A DNA stretch of 64,000 bases from Streptomyces sp. cf386. Lineage in GTDB: Bacteria > Actinomycetota > Actinomycetes > Streptomycetales > Streptomycetaceae. Within the stretch, counting starts at the first letter, position 1, and each line of letters starts with the position of its first letter. The notes beneath the pieces were generated by a model. It saw only the letters and a list, made by a program, of their open reading frames with translations, was not told where the DNA came from and did no database searches. This document shows positions 53,801 through 61,298 of the stretch, one piece after another. A program made the translations under genes and the position numbers. The stretch is from positions 186,001 through 250,000 of the forward strand of contig NZ_FNHV01000013.1 of assembly GCF_900103585.1 (NCBI RefSeq), in the 5' to 3' direction.

Positions 53801-56240
53801 GGACGACCCGGACACCGCGGCGGGTGCGGTCATCACCGCCGCCACGCGCTGGGTCTTCGACATCGCCGACGAACCGCTCGTACGCGTCACCCTCGTGCGG
53901 CTCGGCGATGACGACCACATCGTCTGCTGGTGCATGCACCATGCGGTGAACGACGGCTGGGCTCCGCAGATCCAGATGCGGGACCTGCTGGAGTTCTACA
54001 CGGCCCGCCTGGAGAACCGAGCCCCCGACATCGAGCCGCTGCCGGTGCAGTACGCGGACTACGCGCGTTGGCAGCGCAAGCTGATGGCCGACTCCCGCCT
54101 CGACGGTGAACTGAGCTACTGGCGCGAACGGCTGAGCGACCCGCCCGCGCTGGAGCTGCCCACCGACCGGCCGCGTCCCGGCCGGATGGACTTCGCGGGT
54201 GCGACCCACGGGTTCACCATCCCGGGCGCACTGGTGCAGCGGCTGCGCGAGGTGGGCGCCCAGGAGACGGCCACCCTGTTCATGGTGCTGCTCACCGCGC
54301 TGAAAGTGCTGCTCGCACGCTGGTCGGGCCAGCGGGACATCGTCGTCGGCACCTCGACCATCGGTCGCAGCCGGCCCGAACTGTGGAACCTGCTCGGCTT
54401 CTTCAACAACACCATCGCGCTGCGCTCGGACCTGTCGGGCGACCCGACCTTCCGCGAGCTGCTGCGCCAGGTGCGCGGGGTGGTGCTCGGCGCCCTCGAC
54501 CACCAGGAGATCCCGTTCGACAAGGTCGTGCGCGAGGTCGAGATCGACCGTGATCCGAGTCGTAACCCGCTCTTCGACGTGATGTACGTGCACCAGACGC
54601 TGCCACCGGCCGCCGCCTTCGGCGAGGTCGTCACCGGACCGGCGCACGACCCGGAGGTCATCCCGCATTTCCCCGGGCTGCCCCCCGGCACCGCCAAGTT
54701 CGACCTCTCGATGGTCGTCGGCGAGCTGGCGGACCAGGACGAGATCGTGATCATGATGGAGTACGCGACGCAGCTCTTCGACGCCGACACGATCGCCGCC
54801 ATGTCCGAGGCGTTCATGGAGCTGCTGCACGCCGTCGGGGACAACGAGGACACGAGCTACAGCGACCTCCCCGGCGGTCCTCCCTCGGCGACCGGACCGG
54901 TCGCGGACCGAGCTGAGACGCCGCCTGCGCCGGTGGTCCCGGTCGCCAGCCCCGTCGTCAGCTGCCTCGAACTGCGCGGCGAGGTGCGGCTCCCCGCGCT
55001 GCGCGCGGCGCTGGAGGAACTGGCGGAGCGGCACGAGGTGTTGCGTGCCAGGACGGTCGAAGCCGTGGGGCACGGCTCGTTGCTCGGCGACGGCTTCCTC
55101 ACCACCGCGGATGTCTCCGGCGAGAGTGAGCCCCTCTTCGCGGCGAGGGAGATCGCGCAGGCCGAGGCCGCACTCGTCCTCGATCCGGCATCGGGTCGCC
55201 GGCTCCACGCACTCCTCGCGACGACGGGCCCGGCCCGGCACGTCCTGCTGGTGACCACCCATCGGCAGGCTTACGACGGTGGGCAGCCGGAGGTGTTCTT
55301 CCGGGACCTGCTCGCTTTGTACGGCGCCCGCCTGGACGGACGCCGGGCCGAGCTGCCCGAGCTTCCCGCGCTGTCCGGCGAGCACACCGAGCCCGGGACA
55401 GGCCCCCAGAGGGAGGACCAACTCGCCTACTGGAGAAGGACACTGGCGGGACTGGCCGACGGCGCGCCGCCGCTGGACCGGGCCCGGCCTGCGCACGGCA
55501 CCCGCGCCACCGCCACCGTCGGGTCCCGGATTCCCGACGACCTCGCCCAGGCGGTGGGGCGTTCCGGGACCAGGGAGAGCGTGCTGGCGGTCCTCACCGC
55601 CCTGCTCGCCCTGCACACGGAGGCGGACGAGGCGCTCATCGGGCTGACCGGCACGGCGCTTCCCCTCTCGGCGGCCCGCACTCGGGTGGGGGCCTTCGCG
55701 CGGAGCCTGCCGCTGCGTCTGGACGTGGCCGACGACCCGTCCTTCGAGCAGCTCACCGACCGGGTGCGGAGCGCCGTCACCGGCGCGGAACAGCACCGGG
55801 ATGTGCCGCTCGCTGACATCGTGCGCGCGGCCGGGCTGCCCGACGAGCCCGGCAGGGCACCGCTGTTCGACGTGGCGTACTCCTACCAAGCGCTGCCGGC
55901 GACACCCGGCTCGGCGGGAGGGGTGGAAGCGGCCCCCGTGCGGTGGCCCGACACGGACGCGGGACGGCTCACGCTGCCACCCGGCCGCAGCGAGGTGGAC
56001 CTGTCCTGGTCGGTCGTCGAAGGGCCGGGGCGGGACGAGGTGTCCATCTCGTTGGACTACCGCACCGAGCTCTTCGACCGGTCGAGTGCCCGGGCCCTCG
56101 TCGAAGGAGTGATCGCGATGCTGCGTGCGGCCACCCGCGCCCCCGGTGCACCCCTGTCCAGCCTGTGGCCCATCCGCACGACGGCCGGCGCATGCACACC
56201 TGCGGAGCCGGCCACGGCACGGCCCGCACACACCGACTGA
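50850..56240 (+). CDS. Hybrid PKS-NRPS: KS, relic AT, PCP, C and inactive second C domain
   Basis: A 1796-residue megasynthase. KS at 1-430 has an intact triad C170 (GVDTGCNGSLVAVH, an unusual context for DTACSSS), H307 (ETHGSG) and H344 (NIGHLDH). About 520-720 is an atrophied acyltransferase: the linker IPLPGHPFTGVRCWA survives, but the GHSxG serine site is replaced by SSGISRYTARYLRGDLS. A PA-rich linker leads to a PCP (S823 in SIGGNSVIAL). The first C domain (about 930-1350) is active-looking (H1030-H1031, D1035 in HHAVNDG). The second (about 1390-1780) has HRQAYDG, the catalytic His replaced by R1472. It probably extends the starter with an ACP-borne unit, then forms an amide. ATG at 50850 after GGTGAGG. 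Confidence 0.87.
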   Translation: MSGTGVTHGRPAVAVIGIATRFPQADSLAAFRANLRAGRDSVRPIPPERIHSTGLDPRQDYPEQGYLDRIDLFDHQRFGMSRREAEVTDPQHRLALQLTQEALENAGYAPAGLRDSRTAVIFSSPNNGYAPLVREQGTLSMNGNIPCALPARISHVFGFTGPCYGVDTGCNGSLVAVHQACRELGDGDADHAVVGGVSLRHIVPPAGTMTGFPGILSTTARSRAFDRAADGAGWGEGGAVVVLTTLERALAEGAFIHAVIRGSAVVHNGRHSATVSTPSARSQAQVITKAWGNASLDPATAGYIETHGSGTRLGDAVEAEGLALARPDGDRTVKVGSVKTNIGHLDHAAGIAGLVKAVLSVHHGELYPSLHFEEPADEVDLEGARLEVVTSLEQWDDETRRAGVSSFSLGGVNAHCVVEQPPVTAPARPAAGTPQLVAVSARSRADLLSQCEKLSLELRHTAHPLADVARTLNEGRDHDAHRASVVARDTSELAARLAAEVTWRRLEAGEAGETAATDSMAAPRVVFLLSADATPAEPRDQLPDELPVPDDRAAMVGGQLATYQRLVRAGVSPDGLMSSGISRYTARYLRGDLSAEDTATLRRARSGQDPAVAGNPLRVEQLHAAADEQLSDGPVVFVELASRGEISDRLTVHLHDRADARVFRLRPDAADAAVLELLGRLYEEGVDLDWSMLRADPSAGRIPLPGHPFTGVRCWARPLGEVLSFDEALHRPAAPAHSPAPVPAPSPAPVPATVAAPAPAPAPAPAPAPAPAPAAEEPVRAPGEQVTEESRTVLDWLRDTLVELLHAEEIPADADYFSIGGNSVIALQLLERVRVRHGVRLKLADIYDHPVVSSLAKAIHDRAPHPPTPEPPKAAVAPTAPAVPEVPDAELPPIVPGGEPVLSYGQERMWFHHQLDPTTTLYNLPGASRYRGPLDVERFRLAWEDLARRHEVLRSNFVEADGRPELVIRPELGDFFTYLDVSGEDDPDTAAGAVITAATRWVFDIADEPLVRVTLVRLGDDDHIVCWCMHHAVNDGWAPQIQMRDLLEFYTARLENRAPDIEPLPVQYADYARWQRKLMADSRLDGELSYWRERLSDPPALELPTDRPRPGRMDFAGATHGFTIPGALVQRLREVGAQETATLFMVLLTALKVLLARWSGQRDIVVGTSTIGRSRPELWNLLGFFNNTIALRSDLSGDPTFRELLRQVRGVVLGALDHQEIPFDKVVREVEIDRDPSRNPLFDVMYVHQTLPPAAAFGEVVTGPAHDPEVIPHFPGLPPGTAKFDLSMVVGELADQDEIVIMMEYATQLFDADTIAAMSEAFMELLHAVGDNEDTSYSDLPGGPPSATGPVADRAETPPAPVVPVASPVVSCLELRGEVRLPALRAALEELAERHEVLRARTVEAVGHGSLLGDGFLTTADVSGESEPLFAAREIAQAEAALVLDPASGRRLHALLATTGPARHVLLVTTHRQAYDGGQPEVFFRDLLALYGARLDGRRAELPELPALSGEHTEPGTGPQREDQLAYWRRTLAGLADGAPPLDRARPAHGTRATATVGSRIPDDLAQAVGRSGTRESVLAVLTALLALHTEADEALIGLTGTALPLSAARTRVGAFARSLPLRLDVADDPSFEQLTDRVRSAVTGAEQHRDVPLADIVRAAGLPDEPGRAPLFDVAYSYQALPATPGSAGGVEAAPVRWPDTDAGRLTLPPGRSEVDLSWSVVEGPGRDEVSISLDYRTELFDRSSARALVEGVIAMLRAATRAPGAPLSSLWPIRTTAGACTPAEPATARPAHTD
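53115..53168 (+). repeat. GCACCC hexanucleotide array encoding an Ala-Pro linker
   Basis: Nine units (the last GCACCT) code alternating Pro and Ala in the flexible linker between the relic acyltransferase and the PCP. The array is in frame by design; length changes would alter linker length only. Confidence 0.9.
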
Positions 56241-56272
56241 CGCGGCTCGGCCGACGAAGGAGACCTGCAACA

Positions 56273-57256
56273 GTGGGCGATCAGAAAGACGTTCAGCAGA
56301 CCGAGCAGACCGAGCACGCTGCGCAAGCCGAGCACGCCGCGCGGACCGTTCCGGCCGGGTCCCTGGTGGGCATCGTCGGCGCGGGCACGATGGGGATCGG
56401 TGTGGCGCAGTGCTTCGCCGAGGCCGGCCACCCCGTGGTCGTCGTCGACAACGATCCCGGGGCGCTGGCCTCGGGGCCGGCTCGGCTCCGCGCCGGGATC
56501 AGGACGGCCACGCTGCTGCGCCGGAGGTCCCGGCAGGCGCAGGCGGGCGCGACCGCATCCCGCACCGAGTCCCTCGTGACCTGGTCCGCGGAGCTCGCCG
56601 ACATGGCGGCCGCCCTTCTGGTGGTGGAGTGCGCCCGGGAGGACGAGGACATCAAGGAGGGGATCCTCCGCCAGCTGGACCGGATCTGCGGGGCCGAGGC
56701 GATCTTCGCGTCCAACACCTCGTGCATTCCGGTCAGTCGCCTCGGGTCCTTCACCGCCCGCCCCGACCGGGTCATCGGCACCCACTTCATGAACCCGGCG
56801 CCGCTCAAGGACGCCGTCGAGGTGATCTGTGCGCCGGAGACCAGCGGTCTCACCCTGGAGCGGACGAAGACATTCCTCGACCGCGCCGGAAAGCACGCCC
56901 TCGTGGTGCGTGACGCCCCCGGCTTCGTCACCAACCGGGTGCTGATGCTGACGCTCAACGAGGCGGCCGCCGTGCTGGGCGAGGGAACCGCCGACGCCGA
57001 GACCGTGGACCGCATCTTCCAGGACTGCTTCGGTCACCCCATGGGGCCGTTGCGCACGGCCGACCTCATCGGTCTCGACACCATCGCCGACTCACTGGAG
57101 GTGCTGCGCCGGCATACCGGCGAGGACCGCTTCCGGCCCTGCCCCCTGCTGGCCCGTCTCGTCGCCGAAGGCAACGTGGGACGCAAGTCGGGCAGTGGCT
57201 TCTACCAGTACTCGCCACAGCAGCTCGTCGCGCGGGGAGGAACCGACCGTGGCTGA
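56273..57256 (+). CDS. 3-hydroxyacyl-CoA dehydrogenase-like protein (FkbK/ZmaG-type)
   Basis: A 327-residue NAD-dependent enzyme of the 3-hydroxybutyryl-CoA dehydrogenase family. After a Gln/Glu/Ala-rich N-terminal tail comes the Rossmann motif IVGAGTMGIGVAQCFAEAG; the catalytic His-Glu pair lies in THFMNPAPLKDAVEVI, and Asn/Ser in FASNTSC. The C-terminal helical domain follows. In hydroxymalonyl and methoxymalonyl pathways this enzyme oxidises glyceryl-ACP. It completes the FkbH-ACP-ACAD set whose other genes lie 8 kb upstream in the same operon. GTG at 56273 with AAGGAG about 10 nt upstream; overlaps the next gene by 8 nt. Confidence 0.87.
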   Translation: MGDQKDVQQTEQTEHAAQAEHAARTVPAGSLVGIVGAGTMGIGVAQCFAEAGHPVVVVDNDPGALASGPARLRAGIRTATLLRRRSRQAQAGATASRTESLVTWSAELADMAAALLVVECAREDEDIKEGILRQLDRICGAEAIFASNTSCIPVSRLGSFTARPDRVIGTHFMNPAPLKDAVEVICAPETSGLTLERTKTFLDRAGKHALVVRDAPGFVTNRVLMLTLNEAAAVLGEGTADAETVDRIFQDCFGHPMGPLRTADLIGLDTIADSLEVLRRHTGEDRFRPCPLLARLVAEGNVGRKSGSGFYQYSPQQLVARGGTDRG

Positions 57257-60200
57257 CCGCCAGGGCGCGCCCAGCAGCCACGTCGCCCAGCTCGTGGAGA
57301 TCCGCGGCGATCTGGACCTCACCACGCTGAGCAAGGCGGTCGCCCAGGTCGTGGCCGAGACCACCGCAGGGCGGGCGCGCTTCGCCGACGAGGGACCGGA
57401 CGGACCGTCCGTCCCGGAGGTCTCGGACAGATCGCCGCTGTCCGTGGTGGACCTGAGCACGGAGGCGGAACCGCAGGGCGCGGCGGACGCGTGGACACGC
57501 GCGGCACTGGAGCGGGGAGCAGAGCCCGCCCGGGGCGGCGAGGAGCCCGGGCAGCACTGGTCCACCCAGGCGTTGCTGCGGCTCGGCCCGGACCGCCACC
57601 ACTGGTTCCACCAACACCACCGGGCCGTTGTCGACCGCTTCGGCTGTGCGCTGATCACCCGTCGGGTCTCCGAGGTGTACACGGCGCTCGCCGAGGGCCG
57701 CTCGACCGCTGACGGCGCCCTGGCCACCCGGGCCCAGTCGGCCTCCGCAGCGCCCGGGTACCCCGGATCTCCCGCGCAGCAGGCGGACCGCGACCACTGG
57801 CGTCGGCGGTTCGCCGACCTCCCCGAGCCGGTGACCTTCGCGTCCGCTCCCGCCCGGGACGCCGACGTGCTGCGAGCACCGGTCAACTCACACCCGGTGA
57901 CGCTCGGCACCACCGACACCGAACGCGTCCGTGCCACCGCCCGCTACGGCGGTGTGCCGGCCCGGGCGGTGCTGTGCGCCGCCGTGGCGGCCTACGCCCA
58001 CCGGCTGAGCGGCGCCACGGACGTGGTGATCGGCATGCCGGTGGACGGTCGGCCGAGCCGTGTGAGCAGGCGTGTTCCGGATACGAGCGAGTACATCGTG
58101 CCGCTCCGGCTGACGGTACGGTCCGCCGCCACCTTCGCCGAGCTCGTACAGGACGCCGCCCGGGAATCGCGCGAGGCGGTCAGGCACCAGCGGCTGGGCC
58201 ACCGGGAGTTGTGTCGCGAGGCCGGGGCACAGGACGATCGGCCCCGGCTGTTCGGGCCGATCGCCGACATCCGCACCCCCGGGACTCTCGTGCGGTTCGG
58301 TGAACTGTCCGCGGTGGTCCACGACCTGGTGCCCGACCCGGTCCACGACATATGCGTCGTACTCGACGACGACCCCGTGGACCAACGTCTGCGGGTCGTC
58401 TTCAGTGGTGCGGCGGATCGCTATTCCGCCGCCGAACTCGACGCGCACGCCAGGCGTTTCGGGCGTCTGCTGTCACTGGCCGTGGCCGACCCGGGGCACC
58501 CGCTGGGCACCTTCGACCTGCCGGCGGCGGACGCGTGGGCGGCCGTTCACTCCCGGACGAGCGGCACGGCCTCCGGAGCACCCCGCGAAACGCTCACCGA
58601 CCTGCTGGAGAGCGCCGCCCGGAGCCACTCCGACGCGGTCGCCGTCATCGGCGCCGACGACCATCTCACCTACGCGGAACTCCACGAGCGTGCCAACCGG
58701 CTGGCCCGGCTCCTGCTCGACCGGGGTGCCGGGCCGGAGTCCGTCGTCGGTCTGCTGCTCCCACGGTGCGCCGGGACACTCGTGGCGATGCTCGCGGTGC
58801 TCAAGACCGGCGCCGCGTACCTGCCGCTCGACCCCGGATACCCGGCCGAGCGGCTCCGCTTCATGGTCGAGGACGCGGAACCCGTCTGTGTGCTGACCGA
58901 CGCTGCCACCGACTCGTACGTCGCCGACGTCGCGAGCCGGTCGACCACGACCATCCGGCTCGACGACCCCGCGATCGTAGGGGAGTTGGAGCACCTCTCA
59001 CCCACGGCACCGTCCGACGCCGAACGCCCCGAGCCGCTGCGGCCCTCGCACCCCGCGTACGTCATCTACACCTCGGGCTCCACCGGCACGCCCAAGGGGG
59101 TCGTGGTGCCGCACCGCGGTGCGGTCGCGCTGGTGGACTGGGCGGCCGCCGAGTTCGACGCCGAGTCGTTGGCACACGTGCTGGCGGCGAGCTCCTTCAG
59201 CTTCGACGTGTCGGTGGCCGAGATCTTCCCGGCGCTGGCGGGCGGCGGCAGCGTCGAGGTGGTCGACAGTCTCCTGTCGCTGCTCGACGGCGACCCGCCA
59301 CGCTGGTCGGGCGGTCTGCTGTGCGCCATCCCTTCAGTGTTCTCCAAACTGGTGGGGACCGGCGGTCTCGAGGTGTCGGCCAAGACGCTCGCGATGACCG
59401 GTGAGGCACTCCCCGCGACCTTCGCCGCGCGGATCCGGGAGATCATGCCCGGCACCCGGGTGCTCAACATGTACGGGCCCACCGAAGCCACCGTCTTCGC
59501 CACCGCGGCCATCGTCCATGCCACCCGCTCGGCGGGCGACGGTCCTGTGCCGGAGGGCGCACCGCCCATCGGACGGCCGCTGGGCCACGTACGCGCCTAC
59601 GTGCTCGACAGCTCACTGCGCCCGGTGGAGGCCGACCGCCAGGGCGAGTTGTACCTGGCGGGAGACGGCCTTGCCCGGGGATATCTGCGTCGGCCCGGGC
59701 TGACCGCGGAGCGTTTCGTCGCCGACCCCTTCGGCCTGCCCGGCGAGCGGATGTACCGGACCGGTGATCTGGCCCGCCGGCGCCCCGACGGGCAACTCGA
59801 CTTCCTCGGCCGCGCCGATGCCCAGGTCAAGGTCAACGGCTTCCGCATCGAACTCGGCGAGGTGGAGGCGGTGATCGCCCGGCACCCCGCTGTCACCGAG
59901 GTCATGGCCTGTGTCCGGAAGGGGACGAGTGGCGACCCCCGGCTCGTGGCCTACCTGGTGCCCGCGGTGGGCGCCCGCATCCCCGGCCGTCACGCGCTGC
60001 GGGACTGGGCGGCCGAGCGGCTGCCGGCGCATCTGGTCCCGGCCGACCTGAAGGCCGCCTCCGCGCTGCCGCGTACGGGCAGCGGCAAGCTCGACCGCGA
60101 GAAGCCGCCGACGGGCGTACGGCCGCTGGAGGCCGGCCCGTCGACCGCCGGCGAAGCGCGGGAGGAGTACGCGGCGGGGGAGCAGCACGTGGCGCGGGTG

Positions 60201-61298
60201 TTCCGCGAGGTGCTCCGGCTCCCCGAAGTCGCCACGGACGCAAGCTTCTTCGACCTCGGCGGCGACAGCATGATGTCGATCCAGCTGCTGAGCCGACTGC
60301 GTCGGGTGGGTCTTGTCCTCACACCGCAGGACATCCTCGAGCACAAGACGGTCAGAGCGCTGGCCCGGGTCGCGCGCGGGAGCACCACCACCGAAGTGGC
60401 GCCCGAGGAGGGTTCCGAGGAACCGCCGGCCCCAAGGGGCACCCAGGAGGCACCCGAGAGCAACACCGGAGTCCTGTTGCCGCTGCGGGAGTCGGGCGAC
60501 AAGGCGCCGCTGTTCTGCGTGCACGCGGCGGCGGGCTTCTCCTGGGGCTACGCGGGACTCACCTCGCCGCTCGGCGCCGAGCGGCCGGTGTACGGCCTGC
60601 AGGCCCGGGGCCTGGACGGCGGCCATGTTCTTCCGGCGTCCATGCGGGAGATGGCGGCGGACTACGTCGACCATGTCAGGTCCGTCCAGCCCACGGGCCC
60701 CTACCACCTCCTCGGCTGGTCCTTCGGGGGAGTGGTCGCCCACGAGATGGCGGTGCAACTGGAGGAGAGCGGCGAGTCGGTGGAGACGCTGGCGATCCTG
60801 GATGCCCACCCCACGGGCCCGGGCGTCGCCGATGCCGACGCCGTGGCCTCGGCCGAGGCGGGGTCGGTCGCCGGCCGGGATGTCCTCGGGCTGCTCCTGG
60901 AATTCTTCGGCTACGACCCCTCCCTGTGGGCGGGCGAGTCGCTGACGTATCCGCGGTTCGTGGAGATCACCCGTGCGCAGGACGGAGCGCTGGCCGTGTT
61001 CGACGAGCAGCAGATCGCCGTGCTGGCCCGGATCATCACCAACAACGCGCGGCTCACCGTCCTGCACGAGCCTCGCCCGTTCGGCGGGAACACCGTGATG
61101 TTCACCTCGCACGAGCACTCGTCCGAGACCACGCTCGACCTCTGGCGCCCGCTGATCAAGGGGTCGCTCGAGGTCCTGCCGGTCGACTGCACGCACATGG
61201 AGATGGGACGCCCCGCCGCGCTCGGCCACGTCGGCCGCGTCCTCGTCGAACGGTGGGCCGGAAAGGCACCACAGGAGGGGCCGGTGAACACTCCGTGA
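57249..61298 (+). CDS. NRPS module: inactive C, A, PCP, thioesterase
   Basis: A 1349-residue NRPS. The N-terminal condensation-type domain (about 1-440) is shortened at its start and reads HRAVVDR in place of HHxxxDG, so the catalytic His is R125 and the Gly is R130. Adenylation about 455-960 with YTSGSTGTPKG, LNMYGPTEATV, YRTGDLARR and GSGKLDREK; pocket by eye D,V,A,A,A,T,M,V,F, no confident substrate. PCP S1007 (DLGGDSMMSIQ). Thioesterase about 1090-1345 with S1158 (GWSFGG) and H1316 (CTHMEMG). A TE here, with a further NRPS gene downstream, is odd for a linear assembly line. GTG at 57249 with GGGAGGA 7 nt upstream. Confidence 0.88.
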   Translation: MADRQGAPSSHVAQLVEIRGDLDLTTLSKAVAQVVAETTAGRARFADEGPDGPSVPEVSDRSPLSVVDLSTEAEPQGAADAWTRAALERGAEPARGGEEPGQHWSTQALLRLGPDRHHWFHQHHRAVVDRFGCALITRRVSEVYTALAEGRSTADGALATRAQSASAAPGYPGSPAQQADRDHWRRRFADLPEPVTFASAPARDADVLRAPVNSHPVTLGTTDTERVRATARYGGVPARAVLCAAVAAYAHRLSGATDVVIGMPVDGRPSRVSRRVPDTSEYIVPLRLTVRSAATFAELVQDAARESREAVRHQRLGHRELCREAGAQDDRPRLFGPIADIRTPGTLVRFGELSAVVHDLVPDPVHDICVVLDDDPVDQRLRVVFSGAADRYSAAELDAHARRFGRLLSLAVADPGHPLGTFDLPAADAWAAVHSRTSGTASGAPRETLTDLLESAARSHSDAVAVIGADDHLTYAELHERANRLARLLLDRGAGPESVVGLLLPRCAGTLVAMLAVLKTGAAYLPLDPGYPAERLRFMVEDAEPVCVLTDAATDSYVADVASRSTTTIRLDDPAIVGELEHLSPTAPSDAERPEPLRPSHPAYVIYTSGSTGTPKGVVVPHRGAVALVDWAAAEFDAESLAHVLAASSFSFDVSVAEIFPALAGGGSVEVVDSLLSLLDGDPPRWSGGLLCAIPSVFSKLVGTGGLEVSAKTLAMTGEALPATFAARIREIMPGTRVLNMYGPTEATVFATAAIVHATRSAGDGPVPEGAPPIGRPLGHVRAYVLDSSLRPVEADRQGELYLAGDGLARGYLRRPGLTAERFVADPFGLPGERMYRTGDLARRRPDGQLDFLGRADAQVKVNGFRIELGEVEAVIARHPAVTEVMACVRKGTSGDPRLVAYLVPAVGARIPGRHALRDWAAERLPAHLVPADLKAASALPRTGSGKLDREKPPTGVRPLEAGPSTAGEAREEYAAGEQHVARVFREVLRLPEVATDASFFDLGGDSMMSIQLLSRLRRVGLVLTPQDILEHKTVRALARVARGSTTTEVAPEEGSEEPPAPRGTQEAPESNTGVLLPLRESGDKAPLFCVHAAAGFSWGYAGLTSPLGAERPVYGLQARGLDGGHVLPASMREMAADYVDHVRSVQPTGPYHLLGWSFGGVVAHEMAVQLEESGESVETLAILDAHPTGPGVADADAVASAEAGSVAGRDVLGLLLEFFGYDPSLWAGESLTYPRFVEITRAQDGALAVFDEQQIAVLARIITNNARLTVLHEPRPFGGNTVMFTSHEHSSETTLDLWRPLIKGSLEVLPVDCTHMEMGRPAALGHVGRVLVERWAGKAPQEGPVNTP

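Noticed and set aside
52842..56270. 1142-codon minus-strand frame opposite the PKS-NRPS gene
   Set aside because: An antisense shadow rich in Gly, Arg, Val and His, typical of high-GC genes; no motif and no plausible start.
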